Below, in pieces: positions 1-7,470 of a DNA stretch of 64,000 nt. The stretch spans positions 5,348,001-5,412,000 of the forward strand of contig NZ_CP011058.1 in the NCBI RefSeq assembly GCF_000961095.1, given 5' to 3'. The position numbers were made by a program, and so were the translations under genes. The stretch's first letter is position 1. The number at the start of each line of letters is the position of its first letter. The notes under the pieces are model-generated. The model saw only the letters and a list, made by a program, of their open reading frames with translations, was not told the origin of the DNA and ran no database searches. Source of the stretch: Paenibacillus beijingensis (GTDB taxonomy: Bacteria; Bacillota; Bacilli; Paenibacillales; Paenibacillaceae).

Positions 1-500
1 CCTTTGAAATCGCTAAGGCCGAGCGCTTTCATCAGCTGCCATGCCAAAAAGTTGGAGCACCCGACATAGCGCACTTTTCCGGACGAAACCAGATCGTCGA
101 GCGCGCGCAGCGTTTCTTCGATCGGAGTTGCATAATCCCAGACATGCACCTGATAGAGGTCGATATAATCGGTCGCCAATCGATTCAAACTCGCCTCGAC
201 GCTTTCCATAATATGTTTGCGGGAAAGTCCGGCTCCATTCACATGGTCTTCGACCTGCATCCGTACTTTCGTGGCAAGCACATATTCCGACCGGCGGCCA
301 TTGATCGCCTTGCCGACGATTTCCTCCGAGCGGCCATTCACATAAACGTTGGCGGTATCGAGAAAATTACCGCCAAGCGATTGAAACGTATGAATCATTT
401 CGATTGATTCCGCTTCACTCGTCGTGTTTCCGAATGTCATCGTACCCAAACATAATTCCGACACCGCAAGCCCGCTGCGGCCAAGCAGCCGATACTTCAT
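1..500 (-). CDS. Aldo/keto reductase, partial (3' end beyond left edge)
   Basis: The first 166 codons are visible; the rest lies left of the window. The protein opens with MKYRLLGRSGLAVSELCLG, typical of the YajO/YhdN-like branch of NADPH-dependent aldo/keto reductases. The family's catalytic tetrad is present: Asp48 and Tyr53 (in LDTANVY), Lys78 (in ATKVR) and His119 (in YQVHVWD). These enzymes fold as a TIM barrel in the cytoplasm and reduce aldehydes or ketones; the substrate cannot be told from the sequence. The ATG at 498-500 is preceded by a GGGAGG/AGAGG ribosome-binding site. No operon partner is visible. Confidence 0.9.
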   Translation of the reverse strand, partial: MKYRLLGRSGLAVSELCLGTMTFGNTTSEAESIEMIHTFQSLGGNFLDTANVYVNGRSEEIVGKAINGRRSEYVLATKVRMQVEDHVNGAGLSRKHIMESVEASLNRLATDYIDLYQVHVWDYATPIEETLRALDDLVSSGKVRYVGCSNFLAWQLMKALGLSDFK

Positions 501-663
501 TCCTCTCTACCTCCCGGCCTGAATATGTATCATCCAAGCGAGCGGTGATCGACGGCCGGTTCAGACCGTATTTCGCTCGCAATATCAGCCCGCTTGAATG
601 GTTACGAATCGAATCGCACCTCAATATGTGATAATAGCGCTGTGTTTACTTTGCTCCGTAACG

Positions 664-858
664 TTAATGCTTGGTTGATTCGTCTTCGTCTTCCGCCCAC
701 TTAATTGTATTAAGCTGGTTGCGGAAATTACGCTTGAAATTGTCCAAATAAAGACGGCGAAGATCATCCCGCTCTTTCAGCTCATCGGAATCGAGACCTA
801 CTGCTTTGTTTTTGCGGGAGAGCTCGTTAATACGGGCAATAAGCGTGTCAATATCCAA
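664..858 (-). CDS. ynzC: YnzC-like UPF0291/DUF896 small protein
   Basis: A 64-residue soluble protein containing IARINELSRK and a YLDNFKRNFRNQL helix, the two helical signatures of the DUF896 family (B. subtilis YnzC), whose role is not firmly established. I place the start at the TTG at 856-858, not the ATG at 883-885, because a perfect AGGAGG (867-872) sits 8 nt upstream of the TTG and this gives a length and N-terminus like B. subtilis YnzC. In Bacillus, lexA, yneA and ynzC are neighbours and this order is kept here. A terminator separates it from yneA, so it probably has its own promoter or depends on read-through. Confidence 0.88.
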   Translation of the reverse strand: MDIDTLIARINELSRKNKAVGLDSDELKERDDLRRLYLDNFKRNFRNQLNTIKWAEDEDESTKH

Positions 859-926
859 TCTGTTATCCTCCTGTTCAAGACTCATTCCTTTACTTTGACA
901 TTACAGCAGCACCCTTGTCAAGAAAG

Positions 927-959
927 CCAAAAAGAAGCCGTCCGTTTCCCGGGCGGCTT
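927..959 (-). terminator. Rho-independent terminator after yneA
   Basis: Stem of 10 nt at 935-944 and 950-959 with a 5-nt loop and one non-paired position, followed on the minus strand by a T-rich stretch (CTTTTTGG). It lies 50 nt downstream of the yneA stop codon and should separate yneA from ynzC. Confidence 0.8.
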
Positions 960-1007
960 TGCACAGCGGCAATGAAATGCCAAAAATCATTCTTGTAGAA
1001 AAAATCA

Positions 1008-1370
1008 TCAGTTTCGAGGCACAATAATCTGTTGTCCGGGCTCGATAACGGAGTTCTTCAAGCCGTTGCGTTCCTTGATTTTGAATATAATTTCCTGTAT
1101 TCCGCCGTCAAGTCCGCTGTCTTTGGCTATCGACCACAGCGTATCTCCGGCTGTCACCACAACAATCTGTTCACCTGGCAAGGCCGGGTCAGGCTTTACC
1201 CCCTGGGCATCGATTCGGACAAGCGTAACGGACAACAATAGTAAGAAAAACAGGGCGGCTGCGATAAACGAGAGAAGACGCAAGCGGATTTTACGTGCAT
1301 TGGATTTGGCGGGGTTATGATAACGTTTATGGGACTGAATCCCCTTACTGTTGATGGACATCACGAACAT
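1008..1370 (-). CDS. yneA: SOS-induced cell division suppressor YneA (LysM domain)
   Basis: About 120 residues: a basic N-terminus (SHKRYHNPAKSNARK), one membrane helix (LLSFIAAALFFLLLLSVTLV), then an extracytoplasmic LysM domain with GDTLWSIAKD and the ending IIVPRN. This is the architecture of YneA, which delays septation during the SOS response in Bacillus; LysM domains bind peptidoglycan. It is divergent from lexA and shares an operator-rich intergenic region. I use the ATG at 1368-1370, 8 nt after a GGAGTGG; a TTG at 1385 and an ATG at 1361 are alternatives. The identification rests on domain order and position next to lexA; confidence is high. Confidence 0.9.
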   Translation of the reverse strand: MFVMSINSKGIQSHKRYHNPAKSNARKIRLRLLSFIAAALFFLLLLSVTLVRIDAQGVKPDPALPGEQIVVVTAGDTLWSIAKDSGLDGGIQEIIFKIKERNGLKNSVIEPGQQIIVPRN

Positions 1371-1382
1371 GAGCACCACTCC

Positions 1383-1518
1383 CAAACATTTGTTCTGTCT
1401 TTGTTGTTCTGATCATAACACGAACATTTGTTTGTCGTCAATCACTTTTAGAACATTTGTTCCCGGCTAAATGCGAACCTCTGTTTCTCGAACTTATGTT
1501 TGTACGAACTCCGGTTCT
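1383..1518. promoter_or_regulatory. Cluster of six LexA (SOS) operator-like boxes
   Basis: Six 14-bp sites resemble the Gram-positive SOS box, whose core is GAAC-N4-GTTC or GTTT. They lie at 1383-1396 (core AAAC-N4-GTTC, weakest), 1421-1434, 1450-1463 (exact GAAC-N4-GTTC), 1474-1487, 1489-1502 and 1505-1518. The last three are spaced 15-16 bp apart and overlap the lexA -35 and spacer; the second lies in the yneA promoter spacer. The divergent yneA/lexA pair is a known LexA target in Bacillus; occupancy of each site here is inferred. Confidence 0.85.
1412..1441 (-). promoter_or_regulatory. yneA promoter (sigma-A type)
   Basis: On the minus strand TTGACG (1436-1441) and TATGAT (1412-1417) are separated by 18 nt. 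A LexA-type box (1421-1434) fills the spacer, so LexA bound there would block RNA polymerase. Confidence 0.7.
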
Positions 1519-1528
1519 ATGGTATAAT
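1500..1528 (+). promoter_or_regulatory. lexA promoter (sigma-A type)
   Basis: TTGTAC (1500-1505), a 17-nt spacer and a consensus TATAAT (1523-1528). The LexA-like box at 1505-1518 lies inside the promoter, as expected for autorepression. The lexA start codon is about 30 nt downstream. Confidence 0.85.
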
Positions 1529-1559
1529 TTTGTGCAAATACATTAATGGAGTGATTCAG

Positions 1560-2180
1560 GTGTCGAAAATTTCCAACCGTCAGCAAGCCATTCTTGATTT
1601 CATCAAGAATGAAGTCCGCGACAAGGGCTATCCCCCTTCGGTACGTGAAATCGGCGAAGCGGTCGGCCTCGCCTCCAGCTCCACGGTTCACGGTCACTTG
1701 GACAGACTGGAGAAGAAAGGAATGATTCGCCGCGACCCTACCAAGCCGCGGGCGATCGAAATATTGGGTCAGGAATCCGAAGTCGTTGATTTTCCACTGG
1801 CGGTAACCAAAATCCCCGTTGTCGGCAAAGTAACGGCCGGCATACCGATCACCGCAACGGAAAACATCGAAGAATACTTTCCGCTGCCGGCACATTATGT
1901 CGGAGATCACGACGTATTCATGCTGAATGTTATCGGCGAGAGCATGATCGAAGCCGGCATACATAACGGGGATTACGTTATTGTGCGCCAGCAGGCGACA
2001 GCCAATAACGGGGATATCGTCGTTGCGATGACCGAGGATGACGAAGCTACGGTGAAGACGTTCTACAAAGAAAAGGACCATGTCCGTCTCCAGCCGCAAA
2101 ACCCGACAATGGAGCCGATCATTTTAAAGAACGTAACGATTTTAGGAAAAGTAGTCGGCTTGTTCCGCGACATTCACTAA
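1560..2180 (+). CDS. lexA: SOS repressor LexA
   Basis: 206 residues, the usual LexA length. The N-terminal winged helix-turn-helix (about residues 25-55, PSVREIGEAVGLASSSTVH) is followed by a peptidase S24 domain. The self-cleavage bond is Ala93-Gly94 in VTAGIP, and the catalytic pair is Ser128 (GESMIEAG) and Lys166 (EATVKTF). RecA filaments on single-stranded DNA stimulate self-cleavage, which derepresses the SOS genes. The start is a GTG (1560-1562) 9 nt after GGAG. The gene is autoregulated through the operator cluster upstream and ends before a strong hairpin. Confidence 0.98.
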   Translation: MSKISNRQQAILDFIKNEVRDKGYPPSVREIGEAVGLASSSTVHGHLDRLEKKGMIRRDPTKPRAIEILGQESEVVDFPLAVTKIPVVGKVTAGIPITATENIEEYFPLPAHYVGDHDVFMLNVIGESMIEAGIHNGDYVIVRQQATANNGDIVVAMTEDDEATVKTFYKEKDHVRLQPQNPTMEPIILKNVTILGKVVGLFRDIH

Positions 2181-2223
2181 CGGTTTCGTACCGCACAGCT
2201 CTTGTCTTTTACCCGCATCAGCC

Positions 2224-2263
2224 AACAACCCCCAATGACACGCGATCGTCATTGGGGGTTGTT
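2224..2263 (+). terminator. Perfect 16-bp hairpin after lexA
   Basis: A perfect 16-bp inverted repeat (2224-2239 / 2248-2263) with an 8-nt loop, 43 nt after the lexA stop. The following sequence is only weakly T-rich (CAGCTTTATT), so it may stop transcription imperfectly or also serve the convergent gene at 2318-2893. Confidence 0.7.
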
Positions 2264-2317
2264 CAGCTTTATTGGCGGATTGCCGTTGCCAAGGGCCGCA
2301 TTTCGGAGCATACCGCT

Positions 2318-2893
2318 CTAAAACAGCGATTCATGAAAAAATTCATTCATGTATACGTATCGTTCAGCCGGGTATTTGAACGCAAGCGAAAATCCCGATG
2401 GCCCGGTTTCGACAGCGATCAGAAACGTACTCTTTACATAAAGCCTGATTAATAGATTGAGCTTCCGCTTATCGCCGAGACGCACCGCATTTGCTACCGA
2501 TTTGGCATACAGAGGGGAACTGCTTAGCCCCCGATAGAACGGCAGAACGGATGCGGAAAGGCGGCGAATTACAGAAGAGGAATAGGTAAACTGCACCGTT
2601 CCCGGCGGAATGGTCGTAGCGTTCGTATAGTATTCAAGTGGCTTCGGAAAGCTCAGATCGACGAAGAAACCGATTCCGTTCGTCGACAGCGACTCGATCC
2701 GCGCGGAAGGCACTTTAGAGCGGAACAGCTTTTGAATCGTTCCGAGGTCCGCCTCCCTGACGGCCTGGCACCACTTCGAGGCGAACAGACGGCTCTTTGC
2801 GAGCTCTTTATACAAGGGCAGCATGACGGCCGCCGTCTTCGCCAGAACGGGCCCCGTAACGTTTAAGTTGCCGCTTATGCGCGTTTTTTTCAC
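2318..2893 (-). CDS. Uncharacterised protein made of two tandem ~90-residue repeats
   Basis: A 191-residue soluble protein that I cannot assign to a characterised family. The two halves resemble each other: VMLPLYKELAKSRLFA pairs with SVLPFYRGLSSSPLYA, then CQAVREADLGTIQKLF pairs with ANAVRLGDKRKLNLLI, and NGIGFFVDLSFP pairs with GPSGFSLAFKYP. Each half therefore has one or two helices followed by a short beta segment. I set the start at the GTG 2891-2893, 7 nt after GGAGGTGA; the upstream in-frame GTG overlaps that ribosome-binding site and is unlikely. There is no signal peptide or cysteine cluster. It converges with lexA and diverges from the small gene at 3112. Confidence 0.7.
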   Translation of the reverse strand: MKKTRISGNLNVTGPVLAKTAAVMLPLYKELAKSRLFASKWCQAVREADLGTIQKLFRSKVPSARIESLSTNGIGFFVDLSFPKPLEYYTNATTIPPGTVQFTYSSSVIRRLSASVLPFYRGLSSSPLYAKSVANAVRLGDKRKLNLLIRLYVKSTFLIAVETGPSGFSLAFKYPAERYVYMNEFFHESLF

Positions 2894-3055
2894 GAATTTG
2901 TTCACCTCCGCCGGCAGCGCTATCGGTATCTTATACTTATGACCGTCTCAGCGCGATAAGAACGCAAGCAATAAGTGTCATTACAGCGGATTAGCGGCAG
3001 AGAGCGATTAATCTTATGCGGTCGATATCAGCTCTCTTTGAGTGACTCCTAAAAC

Positions 3056-3079
3056 TTTTACGTTCGCCTACTCGTAAAA
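3056..3079. repeat. 7-bp inverted repeat upstream of small gene
   Basis: TTTTACG (3056-3062) and CGTAAAA (3073-3079) flank a 10-nt spacer, just upstream of the ribosome-binding site of the 44-codon gene. It could be a regulator site or a weak hairpin; no T-tract follows. Confidence 0.35.
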
Positions 3080-3111
3080 TGAGTAAGTCTATATGTGGAG
3101 GTGAACTTAAC

Positions 3112-3246
3112 TTGAGTTATTACTACGAATTGAGGACACCGTTAAAGCTGATAGGCATTCGGATTTTCAGAGATGACGACGGTATTTTATGGATCAAATT
3201 TTTTAACAGACACCGCAGACCGCTTCGAAAAATAAGAGCATCCTAA
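3112..3246 (+). CDS. Small basic protein of 44 residues, unknown
   Basis: A short reading frame starting with TTG, 7 nt downstream of a near-perfect GGAGGTGA (3097-3104). The product is basic at the C-terminus (FFNRHRRPLRKIRAS), begins MSYYYELRTPL and has no membrane segment. I recognise no family. Support is the excellent ribosome-binding site and an otherwise gene-free stretch; it could still be a non-functional short frame. Confidence 0.5.
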   Translation: MSYYYELRTPLKLIGIRIFRDDDGILWIKFFNRHRRPLRKIRAS

Positions 3247-3446
3247 CCCCCTCGGCAATTGCGCGGCTTCTTCTTTATCCGCAAATAAATTTCCCGAATA
3301 ATAAAAAGAAGGAGCCGGCAACTTTATCATTCTAACCCCGTACAGCACACAGAGGTGTTGACATAAAGAAAAATGGAAACAAGGCTTGTCTCAACTTTAA
3401 TTGCTTGCCCGATAGAGATATAATTCTCTTGAGGAGCTGATTTAAT

Positions 3447-4148
3447 ATGGATCATTCAGTTGCATTTATATATGCGCATCCGGACGACGAATCATTTCTG
3501 AGCGCAGGTCTGATAAGAGAACTGGCGGATGAACATGTCAATCCGGTTCTTCTTCTCGCCACAAAAGGGGATGCAGGGAACAAGAACGGTTACGTCAGCC
3601 ATTTATCCCATGATCAGCTGGCATCTGTACGCGAAAAAGAAATGGAACATGCCGCGGAAATATTGGGGATATCTGTCATTGAACATTTGGGGTTCCCCGA
3701 CGGCAAATTAACTCAAGTCGACGAAAATTTATTTGTTGGCGCTATCGTCAATTTCATCAACAAATATCAACCCAAAGTTATTTTCACTTTCCCCGAAGAC
3801 GGCTGCAACTTTCACCCGGATCATATGACGATCTCCAAAATGACCACAACCGCGGTTCTAAGCGGGAAATGTCCTACTGTCCAGAAGCTGTACTACTGCA
3901 TGTCGAACACATTAGCTGCGGATGGCCATCATCCCACGATCACAATCGATGTAGAAAAACATTGGCCGATGAAGGTTCGAGCGCTGCAGGCACACGAATC
4001 GCAAATATTGGCCATTAAAAGATTTTTCGGAGACTTACAATCTTTCCCTGAAAACCGAAGGTACGAATCATTTGTATTAAAATGGAATAAAGGATTGTTA
4101 TGGACATCTATTGAAGAAAAGACAATTTTTGACGATCTAACCAGATAA
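3447..4148 (+). CDS. PIG-L/LmbE family deacetylase
   Basis: 233 residues. AHPDDE near residue 11 and FHPDHM near residue 128 are the zinc-binding signatures of the PIG-L (LmbE-like) family, which removes acetyl groups from N-acetylglucosamine-type substrates. Members include the bacillithiol enzymes BshB1/BshB2, mycothiol MshB and many of unknown substrate. The AHPDDE Asp normally acts as general base. The protein is soluble. The ATG at 3447 follows GAGGAGCTGA. A TATAAT lies about 25 nt upstream of the start, without a convincing -35. With no bacillithiol genes adjacent the substrate stays open. Confidence 0.85.
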   Translation: MDHSVAFIYAHPDDESFLSAGLIRELADEHVNPVLLLATKGDAGNKNGYVSHLSHDQLASVREKEMEHAAEILGISVIEHLGFPDGKLTQVDENLFVGAIVNFINKYQPKVIFTFPEDGCNFHPDHMTISKMTTTAVLSGKCPTVQKLYYCMSNTLAADGHHPTITIDVEKHWPMKVRALQAHESQILAIKRFFGDLQSFPENRRYESFVLKWNKGLLWTSIEEKTIFDDLTR

Positions 4149-4207
4149 CAATCTAACCATGTATCGATCTAACCGTATAAACGTGAACCTTTGCGCGTTC
4201 TCCGATT

Positions 4208-4243
4208 TAAAAAAATCCCCTGCGCCGAATGGCGCAAGGGATT
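4208..4243 (-). terminator. Rho-independent terminator of glnRA
   Basis: A 13-bp stem with one mismatch (4214-4226 / 4231-4243) and a 4-nt loop, followed on the minus strand by seven T residues. It lies 18 nt after the glnA stop and ends the glnRA transcript. Confidence 0.92.
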
Positions 4244-4260
4244 CATTAAGGTTTATTCAA

Positions 4261-5589
4261 TTAGAACTGCGTCATATACTGATCGCGTTCCCATTGGTGA
4301 ACTTGGGTCTTGTACATATCCCACTCAATTTCCTTCAGCTCGTAGAAGTGGGCAAGCGCATGGTCGCCAAGCGCTTCCGTAATGACCTGACTGCGGAGCA
4401 GCTCATCCAGCGCTTCCTTCAAGTCTTCCGGCAAGCTTGGGATGCCTTCGTCGATGCGCTCTTCTTCCGTCATAACATAGATGTTGCGGTCGATCGGAGC
4501 CGGCAGCGGCAATTTGTTTTGAATGCCGTCGAGTCCCGCTTTCAGCATAACGGCAAGCGCCAAATACGGATTCGCCGCCGGATCTGGATTGCGCACTTCC
4601 ACGCGCGTGCTTAAACCGCGCGAAGCCGGAATACGGATCATCGGACTGCGGTTGCTTGCGGACCAAGCGATATAGTTAGGCGCCTCGTAGCCGGGAACAA
4701 GCCTTTTGAAGGAATTGACGGTCGGGTTCGTAATGGCGGCCATTGCACGGGCATGGCGCAAAACACCGGCCATATAATAGCGCGCCGTCGAGCTCAGACC
4801 GAGCTTATCGTTTTCATCATAAAACGCGTTTGTTCCGTCGATGAACAGCGACTGATGGCAGTGCATGCCGGAACCGTTCACACCGAATAGCGGCTTCGGC
4901 ATAAACGTTGCGTGAAGTCCGTGCTGACGGGCAACTGTCTTCACGACAAGCTTGAACGTTTGAATCTGGTCTGCAGCTTTTATCGCATTCGCATATTTAA
5001 AGTCGATTTCGTGCTGCCCGGGCGCAACCTCATGATGCGAGGCTTCAATTTCAAAGCCCATTTCTTCCAACGTAAGCACGATCTCGCGGCGGCAGTTTTC
5101 CCCCAGATCCGTCGGCGCCAAGTCGAAATATCCGCCTTGGTCGTTCAGCTCCGTCGTCGGGTCGCCTTTCTCATCGGTTTTGAACAGGAAAAATTCCGGT
5201 TCCGGTCCGACATTCATTGCCGAGAACCCCATCTCTTCCGCTTCCTTCAAAACCCGCTTCAAAATTCCGCGCGGATCTCCCGCAAACGGCGTTCCGTCCG
5301 GCATGTAGACGTCGCAAATAAGCCGGGCCACTCTGTCTTGGGTCACCCACGGGAAGACGACCCATGTATCGAGATCCGGATACAGATACATATCGGATTC
5401 CTCGATGCGCACATAGCCTTCGATCGAAGAGCCGTCAAACATCATTTTATTGTCGAGCGCTTTTTCAAGCTGGCTTACAGGAATCTCCACATTCTTTACC
5501 GTACCGAGCAAATCGGTAAATTGAAGCCGGATAAACCGGACATTTTCTTCTTTGGCAATGCGCAATATATCTTCTTTCATATAGCTCAC
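4261..5589 (-). CDS. glnA: Glutamine synthetase, type I-alpha
   Basis: 442 residues, full length for the feedback-regulated GSI-alpha class of Firmicutes; forms glutamine from glutamate, ammonia and ATP. Recognisable elements are FDGSSIEGYVRIEESDMYL (Asp-50 loop and the regulatory Arg of VRIEESD), GPEPEFFLF, the metal/ammonia site HHEVAPGQHEIDFKY, FMPKPLFGVNGSGMHCH, the NPTVNSFKRLVPGYEAP loop and RIPASRGLSTRVEVR. In Bacillus, inhibited GlnA also acts as a nitrogen signal to GlnR and TnrA. The start is a GTG (5587-5589), 8 nt after AAGGAG. It lies 57 nt downstream of glnR as the second gene of glnRA. Confidence 0.98.
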   Translation of the reverse strand: MSYMKEDILRIAKEENVRFIRLQFTDLLGTVKNVEIPVSQLEKALDNKMMFDGSSIEGYVRIEESDMYLYPDLDTWVVFPWVTQDRVARLICDVYMPDGTPFAGDPRGILKRVLKEAEEMGFSAMNVGPEPEFFLFKTDEKGDPTTELNDQGGYFDLAPTDLGENCRREIVLTLEEMGFEIEASHHEVAPGQHEIDFKYANAIKAADQIQTFKLVVKTVARQHGLHATFMPKPLFGVNGSGMHCHQSLFIDGTNAFYDENDKLGLSSTARYYMAGVLRHARAMAAITNPTVNSFKRLVPGYEAPNYIAWSASNRSPMIRIPASRGLSTRVEVRNPDPAANPYLALAVMLKAGLDGIQNKLPLPAPIDRNIYVMTEEERIDEGIPSLPEDLKEALDELLRSQVITEALGDHALAHFYELKEIEWDMYKTQVHQWERDQYMTQF

Positions 5590-5646
5590 GACATCATCTC
5601 CTTATTCGACTTAACGGGATAATCTGGTAAATTCTTTGAAACCGAA

Positions 5647-6063
5647 TTAACGCTTGTTGTAAAACCGGGTGAGTTGTCCTTGAATCATCGATGCCTTGCC
5701 CGGACGCTTCTCCAGCAGCTGCTGCTTGAGCATGCGGTGCAGCTGGGAGTCGGTCAATTCGCGGCGCTTTACTTCAGAAATTTCGTTCATGACGGTCGCT
5801 TCCTCCGACTCTTTGGAAACGGGATTCATCACTTGCTTAATGCCGGCAATATTGACGCCTTTCTCAATGAGGGATTTAATTTCCAGCAGCCTTTCCACAT
5901 CGTTGAACGAAAACAGCCGCTGATTTCCCGATGTGCGCGCAGGCACAATTAATTCATGCTGTTCATAGTAACGGATTTGCCGGGCGCTTAAGTCCGTCAG
6001 CTTCATCACGATGCCGATCGGAAATAGGGCCATGTTCCGGCGAATATCATCAGCCATATTCAC
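5647..6063 (-). CDS. glnR: Nitrogen regulator GlnR (MerR family)
   Basis: 138 residues. The N-terminal MerR-type winged helix (about residues 17-60, VMKLTDLSARQIRYYEQHEL, then RLFSFNDVERLLEIK) is followed by a short helix and a C-terminal tail (QLLEKRPGKASMIQGQL) that in GlnR senses feedback-inhibited glutamine synthetase. GlnR represses glnRA under nitrogen excess. Here a GlnR/TnrA-type box lies just upstream of its promoter. The start used is GTG at 6063; an ATG two codons in (6057) is possible. Position before glnA confirms identity. Confidence 0.96.
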   Translation of the reverse strand: MNMADDIRRNMALFPIGIVMKLTDLSARQIRYYEQHELIVPARTSGNQRLFSFNDVERLLEIKSLIEKGVNIAGIKQVMNPVSKESEEATVMNEISEVKRRELTDSQLHRMLKQQLLEKRPGKASMIQGQLTRFYNKR

Positions 6064-6095
6064 ATCAACCTTCCACTAACTTGAGTAATGCCTCT

Positions 6096-6124
6096 ATTGT
6101 AACCTCCTGTCAAAAACATGTCAA
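6096..6124 (-). promoter_or_regulatory. glnRA promoter
   Basis: On the minus strand TTGACA (6119-6124), a 17-nt spacer and TACAAT (6096-6101): a near-consensus sigma-A promoter 33 nt upstream of the glnR start. The -35 hexamer overlaps the stop codon of ynbB (6121-6123). Confidence 0.85.
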
Positions 6125-7404
6125 GTGATGTGAGGTTTAATGTGAGGTTTAATTACAATTATATCCTTTTCTAAAAGTAAAGACAACGAACTGAGCAATC
6201 CGTATTTGACGTGCGAATAGGTCAGGCCGCCCTGTACGTACGCAATATAAGGCTCGCGGATTGGCGCATCCGCCGACAGCTCCAAACTTCCTCCCTGAAT
6301 AAATGCACCCGCTGCCATTATGACCGGATCGTCGTAGCCGGGCATGTCCCACGGTTCCGGCACGACATGGGAGTCAACCGCAGCCGCATGCTGAATGCCC
6401 TGCACAAATGCGATGAGCGCTTCCGGATTACCGAAGCGGATCGCCTGGATCAAGTCGGTACGCGGACCGTCCCAGCGGGGAGTCGTCTCAAAGCCGAGCT
6501 TTTCAAACAGGGCGGCCGCCAAAATGCTGCCCTTTACCGCTTGTCCGACAAGATGAGGCGCCAAAAATAATCCCTGGAACATGGACCGCATCGTACCGAG
6601 CATCGCCCCGACCTCGCTGCCGATGCCGGGCGCCGTGAGCCTGTAAGCCGCAGCTTCGACGAGGGCGGCTTTCCCGACGATATAACCTCCCGTCGGCGCA
6701 ATGCCTCCTCCCGGATTTTTAATGAGCGATCCGGCCATTAGGTCGACTCCGACTTCGGTCGGCTCGAGCGGCTCGGTAAATTCCCCGTAACAATTGTCTA
6801 CGAAAACGAATACATCCGGTTTCAACTTTTTAACCCGCCGGACCATTTCACCGATCTGCTCCACCGTAAACGAAGGGCGCCAATCATAGCCCCGCGAGCG
6901 CTGGATGCCGACCACTTTCGTACTCGGCGTGATGAGCTGAGCAACCTTCGTCCAGTCGACGGATCCATCCGGCATCAGCTGAGCTTCTTTGTAGCCGACG
7001 CCCCAATCCTGCAGCGAGCCGGTTCCGTCCTGGGGCTTGCCAATCACATTATGGAGCGTATCGTAAGGGCGGCCTGTAATGTACAGCAGCTCGTCACCCG
7101 GTCTCAGCAGGCCGAACAGCGCGCAGCCGATCGTATGGGTACCCGATACGAAGTGCGGCCTTACGAGCGCCGCCTCGGCGCCGAACACATCGGCATATAC
7201 GTTGTCGAGTACCTCCCGTCCAACGTCGTTATAACCGTATCCCGTCGAACCGTTAAAATGAAAATCGCTTACTTTATGTTTTTGAAATGCCCGGATTACT
7301 TTCCAATGATTCCGTTCGGCGGTGCGATCGGCCGCTTTAAAGCGGTCAGCCGCCATTTCCTCCGCCTGCTCGGCGAAAAGTTCAATTTGATCCCAACTGT
7401 TCAA
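6121..7404 (-). CDS. ynbB: YnbB, PLP-dependent methionine gamma-lyase-like protein
   Basis: 427 residues of the cystathionine gamma-synthase-like, fold-type I PLP family often labelled aluminium resistance protein or methionine gamma-lyase family (B. subtilis YnbB); the reaction is not established. Visible are FHFNGSTGYGYNDVGRE, PHFVSGTHTI, FVDNCYGEFTEP (PLP-binding Asp) and LIKNPGGGIAPTGGY with the expected Schiff-base lysine. The start appears to be the TTG at 7402-7404. The C-terminus carries a repeat, IKPHIKPHIT, encoded by the 12-bp direct repeat that also forms the glnR control region. The order hflX-ynbB-glnR-glnA matches B. subtilis. Confidence 0.92.
   Translation of the reverse strand: MNSWDQIELFAEQAEEMAADRFKAADRTAERNHWKVIRAFQKHKVSDFHFNGSTGYGYNDVGREVLDNVYADVFGAEAALVRPHFVSGTHTIGCALFGLLRPGDELLYITGRPYDTLHNVIGKPQDGTGSLQDWGVGYKEAQLMPDGSVDWTKVAQLITPSTKVVGIQRSRGYDWRPSFTVEQIGEMVRRVKKLKPDVFVFVDNCYGEFTEPLEPTEVGVDLMAGSLIKNPGGGIAPTGGYIVGKAALVEAAAYRLTAPGIGSEVGAMLGTMRSMFQGLFLAPHLVGQAVKGSILAAALFEKLGFETTPRWDGPRTDLIQAIRFGNPEALIAFVQGIQHAAAVDSHVVPEPWDMPGYDDPVIMAAGAFIQGGSLELSADAPIREPYIAYVQGGLTYSHVKYGLLSSLSLLLEKDIIVIKPHIKPHIT
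6129..6157 (-). promoter_or_regulatory. GlnR/TnrA box and 12-bp direct repeat upstream of glnR
   Basis: The 17-mer at 6141-6157 (minus strand TGTAATTAAACCTCACA) matches the GlnR/TnrA consensus TGTNA-N7-TNACA at every fixed position. A 12-bp direct repeat (6129-6140 and 6141-6152) gives a second TCACA half-site next to the -35. The whole element lies inside the last codons of ynbB. Binding by GlnR is inferred from consensus and neighbourhood. Confidence 0.8.
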
Positions 7405-7470
7405 GCTTTATGTAGCCCCTTTCCTGTCTAAAACGAAAAAAACAAACCGTTATGCCCGTTAACCTGGGGC

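Noticed and set aside
1494..2099. A 201-codon open frame antisense to lexA
   Set aside because: It lies fully opposite a clearly conserved lexA, has no ribosome-binding site and no recognisable domain; it is a composition shadow.
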